From contig JAIELJ010000003.1 in the NCBI GenBank assembly GCA_019753105.1, positions 372,001-436,000 on the forward strand: a stretch of 64,000 nt of DNA, in the 5' to 3' direction. Position numbers and translations under genes: made by a program. The first letter of the stretch is position 1. Every line of letters starts with the position of its first letter. The notes beneath the pieces were generated by a model. The model was not told where the DNA came from, did no database searches, and saw nothing but the letters and a program-made list of their open reading frames with translations. This document shows, in pieces, positions 41,759-51,288 of the stretch. This DNA is from Hyphomonadaceae bacterium. GTDB lineage: Bacteria > Pseudomonadota > Alphaproteobacteria > Caulobacterales > Aquidulcibacteraceae.

Positions 41759-42149
41759 TGTCCCAGGGGCCGCTGAGTTGCGCGACTGGTTCGGATACAT
41801 CCCGAGCTTTCACGATGCATACATAACCGACCTCAGCATCGACCTGTCCGGTCGCGGTCGTATGCGTGTTCGCGCATTTCGGATGACCAAGGAGATCGAC
41901 GAGCGCGGGCGCTACGTCCTAGATAAGCACTGTGCAGTGTACTTCGAGTTTGAGGGCGTTCAAGACATCGATCTCGATGGCTTCACTGGCGGCGCGGGCA
42001 TTCTCGATCAATTGAGCATCCGCAAAGTCGAAGCCGGCTTTTCGATCGATCTGGATCCGGTTTACGGCATTGGCGGCGCGATCGTCGCGAAGAAGGTGAA
42101 GCTCACTTGCGAACCGGTCGACTACGATGGCAATTGGCCGCCCAGATAA
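41736..42149 (+). CDS. Imm50-family-like immunity protein
   Basis: This 137-residue protein has the words [36 protein letters not shown] and [18 protein letters not shown], matching the pattern I know for Imm50, an immunity family found beside polymorphic toxins. Start is GTG 41736 behind GGAGG. It begins inside the 3' end of the reductoisomerase gene. No toxin with a WxG, RHS or CDI layout is seen within the window, so this is an orphan, or the family has another role here. Confidence 0.6.
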   Translation: MAIDCVDDVPGAAELRDWFGYIPSFHDAYITDLSIDLSGRGRMRVRAFRMTKEIDERGRYVLDKHCAVYFEFEGVQDIDLDGFTGGAGILDQLSIRKVEAGFSIDLDPVYGIGGAIVAKKVKLTCEPVDYDGNWPPR

Positions 42150-42162
42150 TCAGGACCGTCCA

Positions 42163-43350
42163 ATGACCCGTATCGGCACGCCGCTTTCTCCATCCGCGCT
42201 CAAGGTGATGTTTCTTGGAGGCGGGGAGCTTGGCAAGGAAGTCGTCATCGAGCTGCAGCGCCTGGGCGTCGAGACTGTCGTCGTCGATCGGTACGCGAAC
42301 GCGCCTGCGCAACAAGTCGCGCATCGCGCGCATGTGATCGACATGACGGACGCGCGCGCGCTGCGCGTCTTGGTCGAGCGTGAGAAGCCGCACTTGATCG
42401 TGCCGGAGATCGAAGCCATCGCCACTGATGAGTTGGTCCGTATCGAAGCGGATGGCCTGGCGCGCGTGATCCCCACTGCGAACGCCGCGCACATCACCAT
42501 GAATCGCGAGCGCATTCGTGTATTGGCGGCCGAAGACCTGAAGCTGCCGACATCGGCTTACGCGTTCGCTTCATCGCTGGAAGAGATGCAGGCGGCAATC
42601 GATCGGATCGGCTTTCCGTGCTTCGTCAAGCCGGTGATGTCGTCCTCCGGCAAAGGCCAAAGCAGGCTGAAAACGCAAAACGAGGTCACCGCCGCTTGGG
42701 ACTACGCCATGAGCGCAGGGCGGGTGAAGCAACCGCGCGTGATTGTCGAAGGCCAAGTGAATTTCGATTTCGAGATTACGTTGCTCACGGTGCGCGCCGC
42801 ATCTGGCACGCATTTCTGTGATCCCATCGGGCATGTGCAGGTCGATGGCGATTACATCGAGAGCTGGCAGCCGCAGGCGATGAGCCCCAAAGCGCTGGAG
42901 CGCGCGCGTGACATCGCGGGCAAGGTCACTGAAGCGCTCGGCGGGTTCGGGATTTTCGGCGTGGAGTTGTTCGTGAAGGGCGATGACGTCTGGTTCTCCG
43001 AAGTCAGCCCGCGCCCACACGACACCGGGCTCGTTACTCTTGTCAGCCAAGTGCAGAGCGAGTTCGCGCTTCATGCGCGCGCGATCCTGGGTCTGCCGGT
43101 GGATACGAGCCTGCGCGCGCCGGGCGCCAGCGCCGTTATCTACGGCGGCATGGAAGCGCCGGGCATCGTGTTTGAAGGAATTGCGGAGGCCCTGGCTGTG
43201 CCAGAGAGCGAAGTGCGCTTCTTCGGCAAGCCGGAAAGCTTTGCCAAGCGCCGCATGGGCGTAGCGCTTGCACGCGGCGGCAATACGGATGAGGCGCGTG
43301 GCCGCGCAAAAAAGGCCGCTTCGCTGGTCAAGCCCATCGCTGACAGCTAG
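42163..43350 (+). CDS. purT: Formate-dependent phosphoribosylglycinamide formyltransferase PurT
   Basis: This 395-residue ATP-grasp enzyme adds formate to GAR in purine synthesis, an alternative to folate-dependent PurN. Segments include [38 protein letters not shown], the ATP-grasp lid [18 protein letters not shown] and the metal site [18 protein letters not shown]. Start is ATG 42163; the longer frame overlaps the Imm50-like gene. It lies 13 bp after that gene on the same strand. Confidence 0.95.
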   Translation: MTRIGTPLSPSALKVMFLGGGELGKEVVIELQRLGVETVVVDRYANAPAQQVAHRAHVIDMTDARALRVLVEREKPHLIVPEIEAIATDELVRIEADGLARVIPTANAAHITMNRERIRVLAAEDLKLPTSAYAFASSLEEMQAAIDRIGFPCFVKPVMSSSGKGQSRLKTQNEVTAAWDYAMSAGRVKQPRVIVEGQVNFDFEITLLTVRAASGTHFCDPIGHVQVDGDYIESWQPQAMSPKALERARDIAGKVTEALGGFGIFGVELFVKGDDVWFSEVSPRPHDTGLVTLVSQVQSEFALHARAILGLPVDTSLRAPGASAVIYGGMEAPGIVFEGIAEALAVPESEVRFFGKPESFAKRRMGVALARGGNTDEARGRAKKAASLVKPIADS

Positions 43351-43370
43351 CGTCGAACGAGGAGACGAGC

Positions 43371-44333
43371 ATGACGACGCAAGAGCCGCTGAATTCCGGC
43401 TATGGCATGCGCACCGAGGCGCGCGAGGCCATCGGCGGGCGCGATCTCACAGGCAAGGTCGCCATTGTTACCGGCGGCTATTCGGGGCTCGGCCTTGAGA
43501 CAACCAAGGCGCTTGCTAACGCTGGCGCTATCGTCATCGTACCTGCCCGCACGCAGGAGAAGGCGCAAAAGGCGCTCGTCGACATCCCAAATGTTGAACA
43601 AGCCGCGCTCGATCTGGCCGATCCCGCGAGCATCGACGCTTTCGCTGGCGGTTTTCTGTCGCGCACGAAGAGCCTCGATATCCTGATCAACAACGCCGCC
43701 ATCATGGCCTCGCCCTTGATGCGTGATGCGCGCGGCTATGAAGCGCAGTTCGCCACTAACCATCTCGGTCATTTCCAACTCACAGCGCGTCTTTGGCCGG
43801 CGCTGAAAGCGGCCAATGGCGCTCGCGTGATTTCGCTCTCTTCGATCGGACACCGCATTAGTCCGCCTGATCTGGAAGATCCCAACTTTGAGCGCACTGG
43901 GTACAACAAGTGGCTCTCTTACGGCCGCGCCAAATCCGCGAACGCGCTCTTTGCGGTAGGTCTCGATGCGCGTGGCGCAAAGCACAATGTCCGTGCGTTC
44001 GCGGTCCATCCCGGCGGCATCATGACTGACCTGCAGCGTTACATGCCGGAAGAAGAAAAGCGCGCAATGGGCTGGATCGACGAGAACGGCGTTGTTGATG
44101 AACGCTTCAAAACACCAAGCCAAGGCGCCGCGACGAGCGTCTGGTGTGCGACCAATGCCCAGCTCGAAGGCAAGGGCGGTGTCTATTGCGAAGATTGCGA
44201 CATCGCCGTCGCCGTGCCCGCCGACGACAAAGGCTTCAGCGGCGTCCGCCCTTGGGCGACAGATCCCGAACTCGCAGAGAAACTATGGGCGCTGAGTGAG
44301 CGTATGACGGGCCTTAGCTTTCCCGCACATTGA
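43371..44333 (+). CDS. Short-chain dehydrogenase/reductase
   Basis: This 320-residue SDR oxidoreductase has the nucleotide loop VAIVTGGYSGLGLETTKAL (TGxxxGxG), ILINNAAIMASPL (NNAA), the Ser of RVISLSSIGHRIS and the catalytic pair in SYGRAKSANALF (YxxxK). It is longer than a classical SDR, with an N-terminal extension and an insert after the active site, like retinol-dehydrogenase-type relatives. Substrate is unknown. It starts 20 bp after purT. Confidence 0.88.
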   Translation: MTTQEPLNSGYGMRTEAREAIGGRDLTGKVAIVTGGYSGLGLETTKALANAGAIVIVPARTQEKAQKALVDIPNVEQAALDLADPASIDAFAGGFLSRTKSLDILINNAAIMASPLMRDARGYEAQFATNHLGHFQLTARLWPALKAANGARVISLSSIGHRISPPDLEDPNFERTGYNKWLSYGRAKSANALFAVGLDARGAKHNVRAFAVHPGGIMTDLQRYMPEEEKRAMGWIDENGVVDERFKTPSQGAATSVWCATNAQLEGKGGVYCEDCDIAVAVPADDKGFSGVRPWATDPELAEKLWALSERMTGLSFPAH

Positions 44334-44417
44334 TCGTGATCCATAGGCCGTTTGGCATACAGGGTTTTTGCAGTCGCCTTAGCGTGAATTAAGGCTCGTG
44401 TGCTCAACTGTGGGTGC

Positions 44418-44846
44418 ATGATCAACTCGCTTCCCACGGCAGTTCTCGTGCAAGTGCTTGACGCGCTTCCGGTGCGCATCTTCTGGAAAGATGCGGAGTC
44501 CCGCTTTTTGGGATGTAACCAACGCTTTGCCGATGACGCAGGTATCGCCGACCCTGCGGAGTTGGTTGGACGCTCGGATTATTTCTTCTTTCCGCCAGAG
44601 CAAGCGACGGCGTTTCGCAATGACGATGCGGACGTCATGTTCTCCGGCCGCGCCAAGCTCGGCGTCGTTGAGCGCCTGACAAAGGCAAACGGGCAGGTGA
44701 TTTGGCTTGAGACCAACAAACTGCCGCTCCTCGATGAGGGCGGCGCTGTCATCGGCGTCATCGGCATGTATCAAGACGTGACCTACAGGATGGAGTCCGA
44801 GGAAGAACGTTGCCGCGCCTGCATCACCGCCTTCGTCGCCGCCTAG
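44418..44846 (+). CDS. Stand-alone PAS domain protein
   Basis: This 142-residue protein is almost entirely one PAS fold: LDALPVRIFWKDAESRFLGC, NQRFADDAGIADPAELVGRS, then GQVIWLETNKLPLLDEGGAV and GVIGMYQDVTYRM. It has no output domain; the short tail has two cysteines (EERCRACITAF). It may regulate by binding a histidine kinase or a ligand. ATG 44418 is used, with a GTG at 44400 as alternative. A histidine kinase gene lies 1.1 kb downstream. Confidence 0.8.
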   Translation: MINSLPTAVLVQVLDALPVRIFWKDAESRFLGCNQRFADDAGIADPAELVGRSDYFFFPPEQATAFRNDDADVMFSGRAKLGVVERLTKANGQVIWLETNKLPLLDEGGAVIGVIGMYQDVTYRMESEEERCRACITAFVAA

Positions 44847-44880
44847 CGACGGAACGCCCCCGCCGGCGCGTTCAACGCCC

Positions 44881-45879
44881 ATGAACCGCCGCACCTTCCT
44901 CGCTCTGTCAGCCGCTGCCGCTCTGGCTACGCCTGCTTATGCCCAGACGCCCAGCCTGAACTTTGCCGCCGCTGCCGCTTACTCCGCGCAACGGCGGGGC
45001 GTTTCGCTCGTCGTCCTGCGCAGTGGCGAACGCGTCTTTGAAGACTACCCCAACGAGGGCGCCCCGGATCGTGGGTGGGAGCTGGCCAGCGGTACAAAGA
45101 GTTTCACTGGCGTGATGGCGGCCGCCGCCATCCGGGATGGGCTCATTCGATCGTGGGATGAGCCTTGCGCCGATACGCTTCGCGAATGGCGCAATGACGA
45201 GCGCCGCCGCATCACGCTGCGCCATCTGCTCTCGCTCACCAGCGGCATCGAAGGCGGCCCAATCGCGCGTCCGCCCGCCTATGCCGACGCGATCGCGCAG
45301 CAGGCTGGCGCCACGCCCGGTGAACGCTTCGCCTACGGGCCGACGCCGTTCCAAATCTTTGGCGAAATCATGCGCCGGAAACTTGACGGCGATCCGCTTG
45401 CGTATTTGCAGCGCCGCATCTTCGATCCACTCGACATCGAGCCCACGCACTGGCGGCGTGGCAGTGACGGCAATCCGCATATGCCGTCAGGCGCGGGCTT
45501 TACGGCCCGCGACTGGGCGCGCTTTGGGCAGTTCGTATTGAGCGAAGGCGAGGGGCGCGTCGATCGTGACGCGCTGCGAGCATGTTTCGAGGGCACGCGG
45601 GCCAATCCTGGATACGGGCTTTCGTTCTGGCTTTGGCGCGACGGTCTTGTCGCGCCTGGTCGTACCCAAGCGGTGAGCATTGACCCTGCGCTAACGGCGC
45701 GTCTCGGTCCGATCAGCATGGCGGCGGGCGCCGGCGATCAGCGCCTTTATCTGTTGCCGCAACTGCAGCTTGTGATTGTTCGTCAGGCGAGCGGCATCCT
45801 GCGTGCGCTGCGTCAGCGCCGTCGCGATCCTGACGGTTTCAGCGACGCGGGCTTCATGAGCACCTTGTTCAACGCCTAG
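44881..45879 (+). CDS. Secreted serine hydrolase (class C beta-lactamase/penicillin-binding fold)
   Basis: This 332-residue protein has an RR-containing signal (MNRRTFLALSAAAALATPAY) cut after AYAQ, which looks Tat-like. The catalytic SxxK is in LASGTKSFTGV and the second motif is probably the Tyr of FAYGPTPFQIFGEIMRRK. The third KTG-like motif is not obvious. RHLLSLTSGIEGG matches the family. It may be an esterase or peptidase, not a true lactamase. Confidence 0.85.
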   Translation: MNRRTFLALSAAAALATPAYAQTPSLNFAAAAAYSAQRRGVSLVVLRSGERVFEDYPNEGAPDRGWELASGTKSFTGVMAAAAIRDGLIRSWDEPCADTLREWRNDERRRITLRHLLSLTSGIEGGPIARPPAYADAIAQQAGATPGERFAYGPTPFQIFGEIMRRKLDGDPLAYLQRRIFDPLDIEPTHWRRGSDGNPHMPSGAGFTARDWARFGQFVLSEGEGRVDRDALRACFEGTRANPGYGLSFWLWRDGLVAPGRTQAVSIDPALTARLGPISMAAGAGDQRLYLLPQLQLVIVRQASGILRALRQRRRDPDGFSDAGFMSTLFNA

Positions 45880-45978
45880 TTCTTCAGAATTCCTTCACGC
45901 TTGAGTGCAGCGTCCGCAACGGTTCGGCAACGACGTTGTGCGTTAATGCTCCGCTAGCAATGGTGGGCGCTCGGCGGC

Positions 45979-47601
45979 ATGGGGCGGGACGAAGCTTTGA
46001 AGGATGATGCTGTCGGCCGCGCTTGGATAAGCGTCGGCCTGCCGATCCTTGGCCTCATCTTTATCGTGATCATGCTTGCGGTCGCCACGCTCGCGGGGTT
46101 CGCCAGAGAGCAAGACCGCGCCTATGTGGAATCGACGCAGCGTTTGATGACCGGATCAGTCGAAGGGCGCGCTCAGACGCTCAGCGGTATCGCGCTCGAC
46201 TACGGAAATTGGGAGCAGGCGTATCAATCCATCACCGTGCGCTGGGACCCGAGCTGGGTAGGCGATAATTTTTACTCCGCGGTTGCCGATGGCATGGTTC
46301 TGTTTCGCCACGACGGCGTTGTCCGATATTCGTGGTTCAGCGATGACTATGCCGGTCAAGCCGCTGATGTCCGATCGGTTGCAATGGTGGCGGCGCGTGC
46401 GATTCCAAATCTCCGTCGTCTGCCAGCAGCGCCCACTTTGCCTGGTACGGTGGCGCGCACGGTCACGCGCCTTGACGGCCAACTTATCATCATCGCCGTC
46501 GCTGCAGTGACGCAGGAAGACGATGCCGCGCGGCTCGGACGCGCTGAAGGCGCGCCGGCGGATTTCCTAGCCGTCATCGACGTCATTGACGACACGCGGC
46601 TTGCGGAAGTCGGCCGGTCTCTCGATCTGGCCGACTTGCGCTTCGTCTCCACCGCTGCTCCGGCAGGCGATGATCATGTTCAAATTCCAATGGCGGATGC
46701 GTCAGGGCGGGTCATCGGGTCTCTGCAATGGCGCCACGCCCACCCTGGACCAGTTGCCTTCAGCCGCCAGATTTGGCCGGTGATCATTGGCTTGTTGTGC
46801 ATCGGCGCGTTGGCCATTCTTGTCGCGCGTCTTCTGGTTACGCACCAGGTTCGCACCATCGCCAGCGCGCGTGCGGCGCTCGACTCAAGTCAGGCAAAAT
46901 CGGAATTCCTCGCGCGCGTCAGTCATGAGTTGCGCACGCCGCTTAACGCCGTGATCGGTTATGCCGAGATGATCCAGGAAGATGCGCATTCAGCGGAATC
47001 GCGCACCGACGCAGGCCGCATCGTTTCCGCCGCACGGCATCTGTCGCATCTCTTGAACGACATCATCGATCAGTCACGGCTCGATTCAGGTCGGATCAAA
47101 CTCAATTGCGAAGTTCTGCCCGTCGCGGGGATGCTAGCGGAAGCGCAGGGCTTGCTCGCTCCAGCTGCGCGAAACGCCGGCGTTACCGTCACCATGACGT
47201 CCAGCGCGCTGGCGGATTTCGTCTATGCGGATCACATCCGCTTACGCCAATGTCTGCTGAACCTCATCGGCAACGCGATTAAATTCTCGCCGAAAGGCGC
47301 CTTGGTCTCGGTTCGCGCTCGTCTTGAGAATAGCGGCGCTCAGAAGATGATCGTGTTCGACATCATCGATAACGGACTGGGCATCGCCAAGAACGAGCAG
47401 GCGCAGATTTTCCGGCCCTTCGGCCAAGGCAATGCAGGCATTGGCAAGACGTTCGGCGGAACCGGACTTGGCCTCTCCATTTCACGCGATCTGGCGCGTG
47501 AAATGGGCGGCGACATCACCGTCACAAGCGAACTGGGCGAAGGCTCGACGTTCAGCCTATCGATCCCGGCATCGGCCTCGCGTGCGTTGCGCGCCGCCTA
47601 A
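45979..47601 (+). CDS. Membrane histidine kinase with CHASE4-like sensor
   Basis: This 540-residue sensor kinase has a first membrane span (about 17-41), a periplasmic CHASE4-like domain (about 42-262; ALDYGNWEQAYQSI is its hallmark), a second span (about 265-288), the dimerisation/phosphoacceptor helix with SHELRTPLNAVIGYAEMIQE (His at about 316) and the ATP-binding domain with N box LRQCLLNLIGNAIKFS, G1 IIDNGLGIAK and G2 GTGLGLSI. No response regulator or receiver domain is encoded next to it. Ligand is unknown. The stop overlaps the convergent gene by 4 bp. Confidence 0.92.
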   Translation: MGRDEALKDDAVGRAWISVGLPILGLIFIVIMLAVATLAGFAREQDRAYVESTQRLMTGSVEGRAQTLSGIALDYGNWEQAYQSITVRWDPSWVGDNFYSAVADGMVLFRHDGVVRYSWFSDDYAGQAADVRSVAMVAARAIPNLRRLPAAPTLPGTVARTVTRLDGQLIIIAVAAVTQEDDAARLGRAEGAPADFLAVIDVIDDTRLAEVGRSLDLADLRFVSTAAPAGDDHVQIPMADASGRVIGSLQWRHAHPGPVAFSRQIWPVIIGLLCIGALAILVARLLVTHQVRTIASARAALDSSQAKSEFLARVSHELRTPLNAVIGYAEMIQEDAHSAESRTDAGRIVSAARHLSHLLNDIIDQSRLDSGRIKLNCEVLPVAGMLAEAQGLLAPAARNAGVTVTMTSSALADFVYADHIRLRQCLLNLIGNAIKFSPKGALVSVRARLENSGAQKMIVFDIIDNGLGIAKNEQAQIFRPFGQGNAGIGKTFGGTGLGLSISRDLAREMGGDITVTSELGEGSTFSLSIPASASRALRAA

Positions 47602-48536
47602 GCCAGACGGATTTCGCGCAAGCGCTGATAGAGGAAGTCCTGCGCCGTGATCGGCTCGGGATAGCGGTTCGGATGATCCGCATCGACGCACCCAGGCAGC
47701 GTCTCGATCAGAAAATCCGGCGCAAAGTGCAGGAAGAACGGGATCGAGTAGCGCGGCAGGTGCGCGCGCTCTGGCGCTGGATTGACGACGCGATGCGTGG
47801 TCGACGGCAACTTATCGTTGGTCAACCGCTGCAGCATGTCGCCGATATTCACGACAACCGCACCTTCCGGCGGGTTCACATCAAGCCATTGGCCCTCGCG
47901 CGTTAGCAGCTGCAGGCCTGCTTCTTCCGCGCCAAGCAAGAGCGTGATCGTGTTGATGTCTTCATGCGCCTCGGCGCGTACGCCTTCAGGGTTTGGTGGG
48001 GTTGGCGGATAATGCAGCAGGCGCAGCACCGAATTGCCGTCGCGTGTCGCTTGAGCGAAATAGTCCGCCGGCAAATTTAAGAATGCAGCGATCGAGACGA
48101 GGAGCTCTTGTCCCAACGTATCGAGCGCCGTGTAGAGCCCGTACACATCGTCGCGGAAGGTCGAGACTTCGCTCGGCCACAGATTGTGCGGCATCACCGG
48201 GCGATAGCGATGGCCCTCGGTGAGTTCGCGGCCGACATGCCAGAACTCTTTGAGATCGACTTTATCGGCGCCTTTCGCGGCTTCCATGCCGAACGGTACG
48301 TAACCACGCTGGCCTGCGCCGCCTTGTACGTGGTAGCGCCGCTTCACCGCATCCGGCAGCGCGAAGAAATCCTTCGTCGCCTGCTGTGCGCGCGCGATCA
48401 GCGCGGGATCGAGGCCGTGGTCGCTGACGATCGCAAAACCGTAGCGCGCATAGGATTCACCCATCGCCTTGGCGAAAGCCGCCGGATCGGCGCGACGCGT
48501 GTTCATCGAGAGAGCGGGAAGCGCGTTGAGGGCCAT
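47598..48536 (-). CDS. 2-oxoglutarate/Fe(II)-dependent dioxygenase (isopenicillin N synthase-like)
   Basis: This 312-residue protein has the IPNS/2OG-oxygenase pattern: N-terminal YARYGFAIVSDHGLDPALI, and a jelly-roll core with the metal triad His and Asp in EAHEDINTITLLL and the distal His in STTHRVVNP. The RxS co-substrate anchor is in LPRYSIPFF. Bacterial members act on small molecules; the substrate is unassigned. ATG 48506 (MNTRRAD) is an alternative start. Confidence 0.9.
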   Translation of the reverse strand: MALNALPALSMNTRRADPAAFAKAMGESYARYGFAIVSDHGLDPALIARAQQATKDFFALPDAVKRRYHVQGGAGQRGYVPFGMEAAKGADKVDLKEFWHVGRELTEGHRYRPVMPHNLWPSEVSTFRDDVYGLYTALDTLGQELLVSIAAFLNLPADYFAQATRDGNSVLRLLHYPPTPPNPEGVRAEAHEDINTITLLLGAEEAGLQLLTREGQWLDVNPPEGAVVVNIGDMLQRLTNDKLPSTTHRVVNPAPERAHLPRYSIPFFLHFAPDFLIETLPGCVDADHPNRYPEPITAQDFLYQRLREIRLA

Positions 48537-48634
48537 GACGCATTCATCGCGCCGCCGCGTTCCGGGCGCAATCTCTTAACGGCGCATTTACGATTCGAAG
48601 CCGAGCTTGCCCCGCTAACGCAGGAGCAGGTCTC

Positions 48635-49069
48635 ATGTTTTTCTTCGGAGCGCATTCCTGGCGCGGCGCGAGCGGCCGGCGCTATCGTTTCAAATGCGTT
48701 CTGACCAAGAACGGCATGCCGCCTGGCGGGACTGGCGGCATCTACATTTTTGTCCGCCGGCGCTGGGCGTTCTTCCTGGAGACGCTCTATGTCGGCAAGG
48801 CCGCCGACCTGCGATCCCGTCTGCTGGGCCACGAAAAATGGGGCCGGGCCTATTGGTATTATGGCGCGACCGAGCGCTATGTCCTTGGGCCAATTCGCGA
48901 TGAGATCGACCGCCGCCGCATCGAAGAGGACCTCATTAAGGGCCTGAAACCGCGGATGAACGACATGGAAATCCCGGCCGCCAAGGGCGCCGCAAAACCC
49001 AAGCGCGCGGCCGCCGCCCATGCCTTCGATATCGGCGTGCTGCTCGGACGGCGTCCGCATCGAGCTTGA
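48635..49069 (+). CDS. GIY-YIG domain protein
   Basis: This 144-residue protein has the GIY-YIG pattern: GGIYIFVRR, LYVGKAADLRSRLLGHEKWG with the Tyr, Gly and Arg of the active centre, and IEEDLIKGLKPRMND with the metal-binding Glu and final Asn. These nucleases cut DNA in repair, restriction and mobile introns; solo GIY-YIG proteins like this one are of unknown role. A basic tail (AAKPKRAAAAH) follows. Start is ATG 48635. Confidence 0.78.
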   Translation: MFFFGAHSWRGASGRRYRFKCVLTKNGMPPGGTGGIYIFVRRRWAFFLETLYVGKAADLRSRLLGHEKWGRAYWYYGATERYVLGPIRDEIDRRRIEEDLIKGLKPRMNDMEIPAAKGAAKPKRAAAAHAFDIGVLLGRRPHRA

Positions 49070-49111
49070 TCGCTTGACCATAGGCTTCCGGCGCGCCAAA
49101 CGCCGGGGCCG

Positions 49112-49870
49112 ATGACCGACCTCTTGCCGCCGACTGAGACGCCGGGCTCTCGCCCGAGCCTTGGCGCGCGCTTCAGCGATTTTGTGAACAACATGGACAG
49201 CCGCGCCTGGCGGGCTGTGGCTGTGTCGATCGCCATGGTTGTGGTGGTCGCCATCATGCTGGTCATTGGGCGGCTCTATTACGGCGATCAGATCGAGGCG
49301 TTCATCGATGGCACGCTGGGCGAGGCCCGACGCGAGCATTGGGGCCTGCCGGCCACCATCCTCGTCTTCACGCTGACCGCCTATGTCGGCGCGCCGCAGA
49401 TCGTGCTGATCGGCGCGTGCGTGGTTGCGTTCGGGCCAGAGCAGGGCTTCTGGTTTGCCTGGATCGCCACCGTCTGCTCGGGCATCGCGACATATTACAC
49501 CGGCCGGCTCTCCAGCGCGGAAACGCAAAAGCGCTTCGGCGGCGCGACGGGCGGGCGCTTCACGCGCTTCATGGGCAAGAATGGGTTCCTCGCTAGCCTG
49601 ATCGTGCGCTTCGTGCCGACGGCTCCGTTCGTTGTCGTGAACATGGCCTTCGGCGCTGCACGCGTCAGCTTTTGGGCGTTCATCGGCGGACTGGCGCTCG
49701 GTGTGTTGCCGAAGACCGCGATCGTCGCGTTTGCCGGTGACGGCATCATGGACGCGCTCGAAGGCAAATGGGGCTCCGCTGCGCTCATGGGTGGCGTAGC
49801 GATCATTCTGTGGATTGTCGTTGTAGTTGTAGTTCGCCGCTGGCTGAGACCACAGAAGCTTGAATCATAA
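49112..49870 (+). CDS. VTT-domain membrane protein (TVP38/DedA-like)
   Basis: This 252-residue integral membrane protein has an N-terminal cytosolic stretch, a first span (about 33-54), and a VTT core with re-entrant helices: FTLTAYVGAPQIVLIGACVV, GKNGFLASLIVRFVPTAPFV and VVNMAFGAARVSFWAFIGGL. Family members act as lipid scramblases or flippases for undecaprenyl phosphate or phospholipids; which one here is unknown. Confidence 0.86.
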   Translation: MTDLLPPTETPGSRPSLGARFSDFVNNMDSRAWRAVAVSIAMVVVVAIMLVIGRLYYGDQIEAFIDGTLGEARREHWGLPATILVFTLTAYVGAPQIVLIGACVVAFGPEQGFWFAWIATVCSGIATYYTGRLSSAETQKRFGGATGGRFTRFMGKNGFLASLIVRFVPTAPFVVVNMAFGAARVSFWAFIGGLALGVLPKTAIVAFAGDGIMDALEGKWGSAALMGGVAIILWIVVVVVVRRWLRPQKLES

Positions 49871-49970
49871 CGCGCAACGGCGCCGCTTTTGGCGTCGCCT
49901 GTCGTGATCTGCGGATGATTGCACGTTTTCGCACGTACAGCGCCCGCGCGACGTGTTAGCGTTCTACGCG

Positions 49971-51284
49971 ATGAAACGCCTAGTTCTCGCATGCGCGGTG
50001 TTGCTTTCGGCGTGCGGCGGCAATGCGCCGCCCCATGACGTTACGTACGGCGCCGATCCGCGATTGCCCGCGCCACAAGGCGGCGGGCTGCCAACCGTAA
50101 ATCCTGCGGAGGCCGTTGGTTGGCCCGAAGGTGCTGCGCCCACCGCGCCGGAGGGCTTCACGGTCACGCGTTATGCGGAAGGGCTCGATCACCCGCGCTG
50201 GCTTTACGTTTTGCCGAACGGCGACGTGCTCGTCGCTGAAAGCGCAACGGAGCCGCAGCAGGGCGGCGGCATTATGGGCTGGATCCGCAACAGCGTGCAG
50301 CGCCGCGCCGGCGCACTGCAAGAAAGCCCCGATCGCATCATCCTCCTGCGCGATAGCGACGGCGACGGAGATGTCGATGGACGTCACGTCTTTGCCGAAG
50401 GTTTGAACCAGCCGTTCGGCATGGTGCTCGTCGGCGAGTATCTCTACGTCGCAAACACCGATGCCGTTGTCCGCTTCCGTTACACGCCGAACTCGGTGCG
50501 CGCGCCGGGTCAACCCGAGACCATTCTCGAACTGCCTTACAATGAAGGCGATAACGGCCACTGGACGCGAAACCTCATCGCCAACGAGGCGGGCACAAAA
50601 ATCTACGTCGCCGTCGGTTCGGTCTCGAATGTCGGCGATAGTGGCATGGAGGTCGAAGAGGGACGCGCTGCGATCTGGGAGTTTAATCCGGATGGTTCGG
50701 AAGCGCGCGTCTATGCGTCGGGGTTACGCAATCCCGTAGGCATGGCGTGGGCTGGTGATACTGGCGCGCTTTGGGTCGCCGTGAACGAGCGCGATATGCT
50801 CGGCGACAATCTCGTGCCCGACTACATGACCAGCGTGCGCGACGGCGGCTTTTACGGCTGGCCGTATTCCTACTGGGGCCAGACCATCGACGAGCGCGTT
50901 GAGCCGCAACGTCCTGATCTTGTCGCAACGGCGATCACCCCCGATTACGCGCTAGGCGCACACACAGCGTCACTAGGCCTTTTCTTCTATCACTATGACG
51001 CTTTCCCGGAGCGCTATTGGAACGGCGCCTTTATCGGTCAGCACGGTTCTTGGAATCGCAGTGAACGCGTCGGCTACAAAGTCGCGTTCGTGCCGTTCTT
51101 GAATGGCGTTCCGAACGGTCCGACAGAAGATTTCCTGACGGGCTTTCTGAATGAGCGCGGCCAAGCGCAGGGCCGGCCCGTCGGCGTCACAATGGATCGC
51201 ACCGGCGCGCTGCTTGTAGCCGACGATGTCGGCAACATCATCTGGCGCGTCGCGATCGTAGAGCCGCCCGCGCCGGCGGAGTGA
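49971..51284 (+). CDS. Sorbosone dehydrogenase-like PQQ-type beta-propeller lipoprotein
   Basis: This 437-residue protein has a signal with lipobox LLSACGGN (Cys at about 15). The propeller contains FTVTRYAEGLDHPRWLYVLP, GDVLVAESATEP, LLRDSDGDGDVDGRHVFAEG and GSWNRSERVGYKVAFVPF, the pattern of the sorbosone/glucose dehydrogenase family that binds PQQ or related cofactors. A DSDGDGDVD loop is a probable calcium site. Start is ATG 49971. Confidence 0.84.
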   Translation: MKRLVLACAVLLSACGGNAPPHDVTYGADPRLPAPQGGGLPTVNPAEAVGWPEGAAPTAPEGFTVTRYAEGLDHPRWLYVLPNGDVLVAESATEPQQGGGIMGWIRNSVQRRAGALQESPDRIILLRDSDGDGDVDGRHVFAEGLNQPFGMVLVGEYLYVANTDAVVRFRYTPNSVRAPGQPETILELPYNEGDNGHWTRNLIANEAGTKIYVAVGSVSNVGDSGMEVEEGRAAIWEFNPDGSEARVYASGLRNPVGMAWAGDTGALWVAVNERDMLGDNLVPDYMTSVRDGGFYGWPYSYWGQTIDERVEPQRPDLVATAITPDYALGAHTASLGLFFYHYDAFPERYWNGAFIGQHGSWNRSERVGYKVAFVPFLNGVPNGPTEDFLTGFLNERGQAQGRPVGVTMDRTGALLVADDVGNIIWRVAIVEPPAPAE

Positions 51285-51288
51285 TCCG

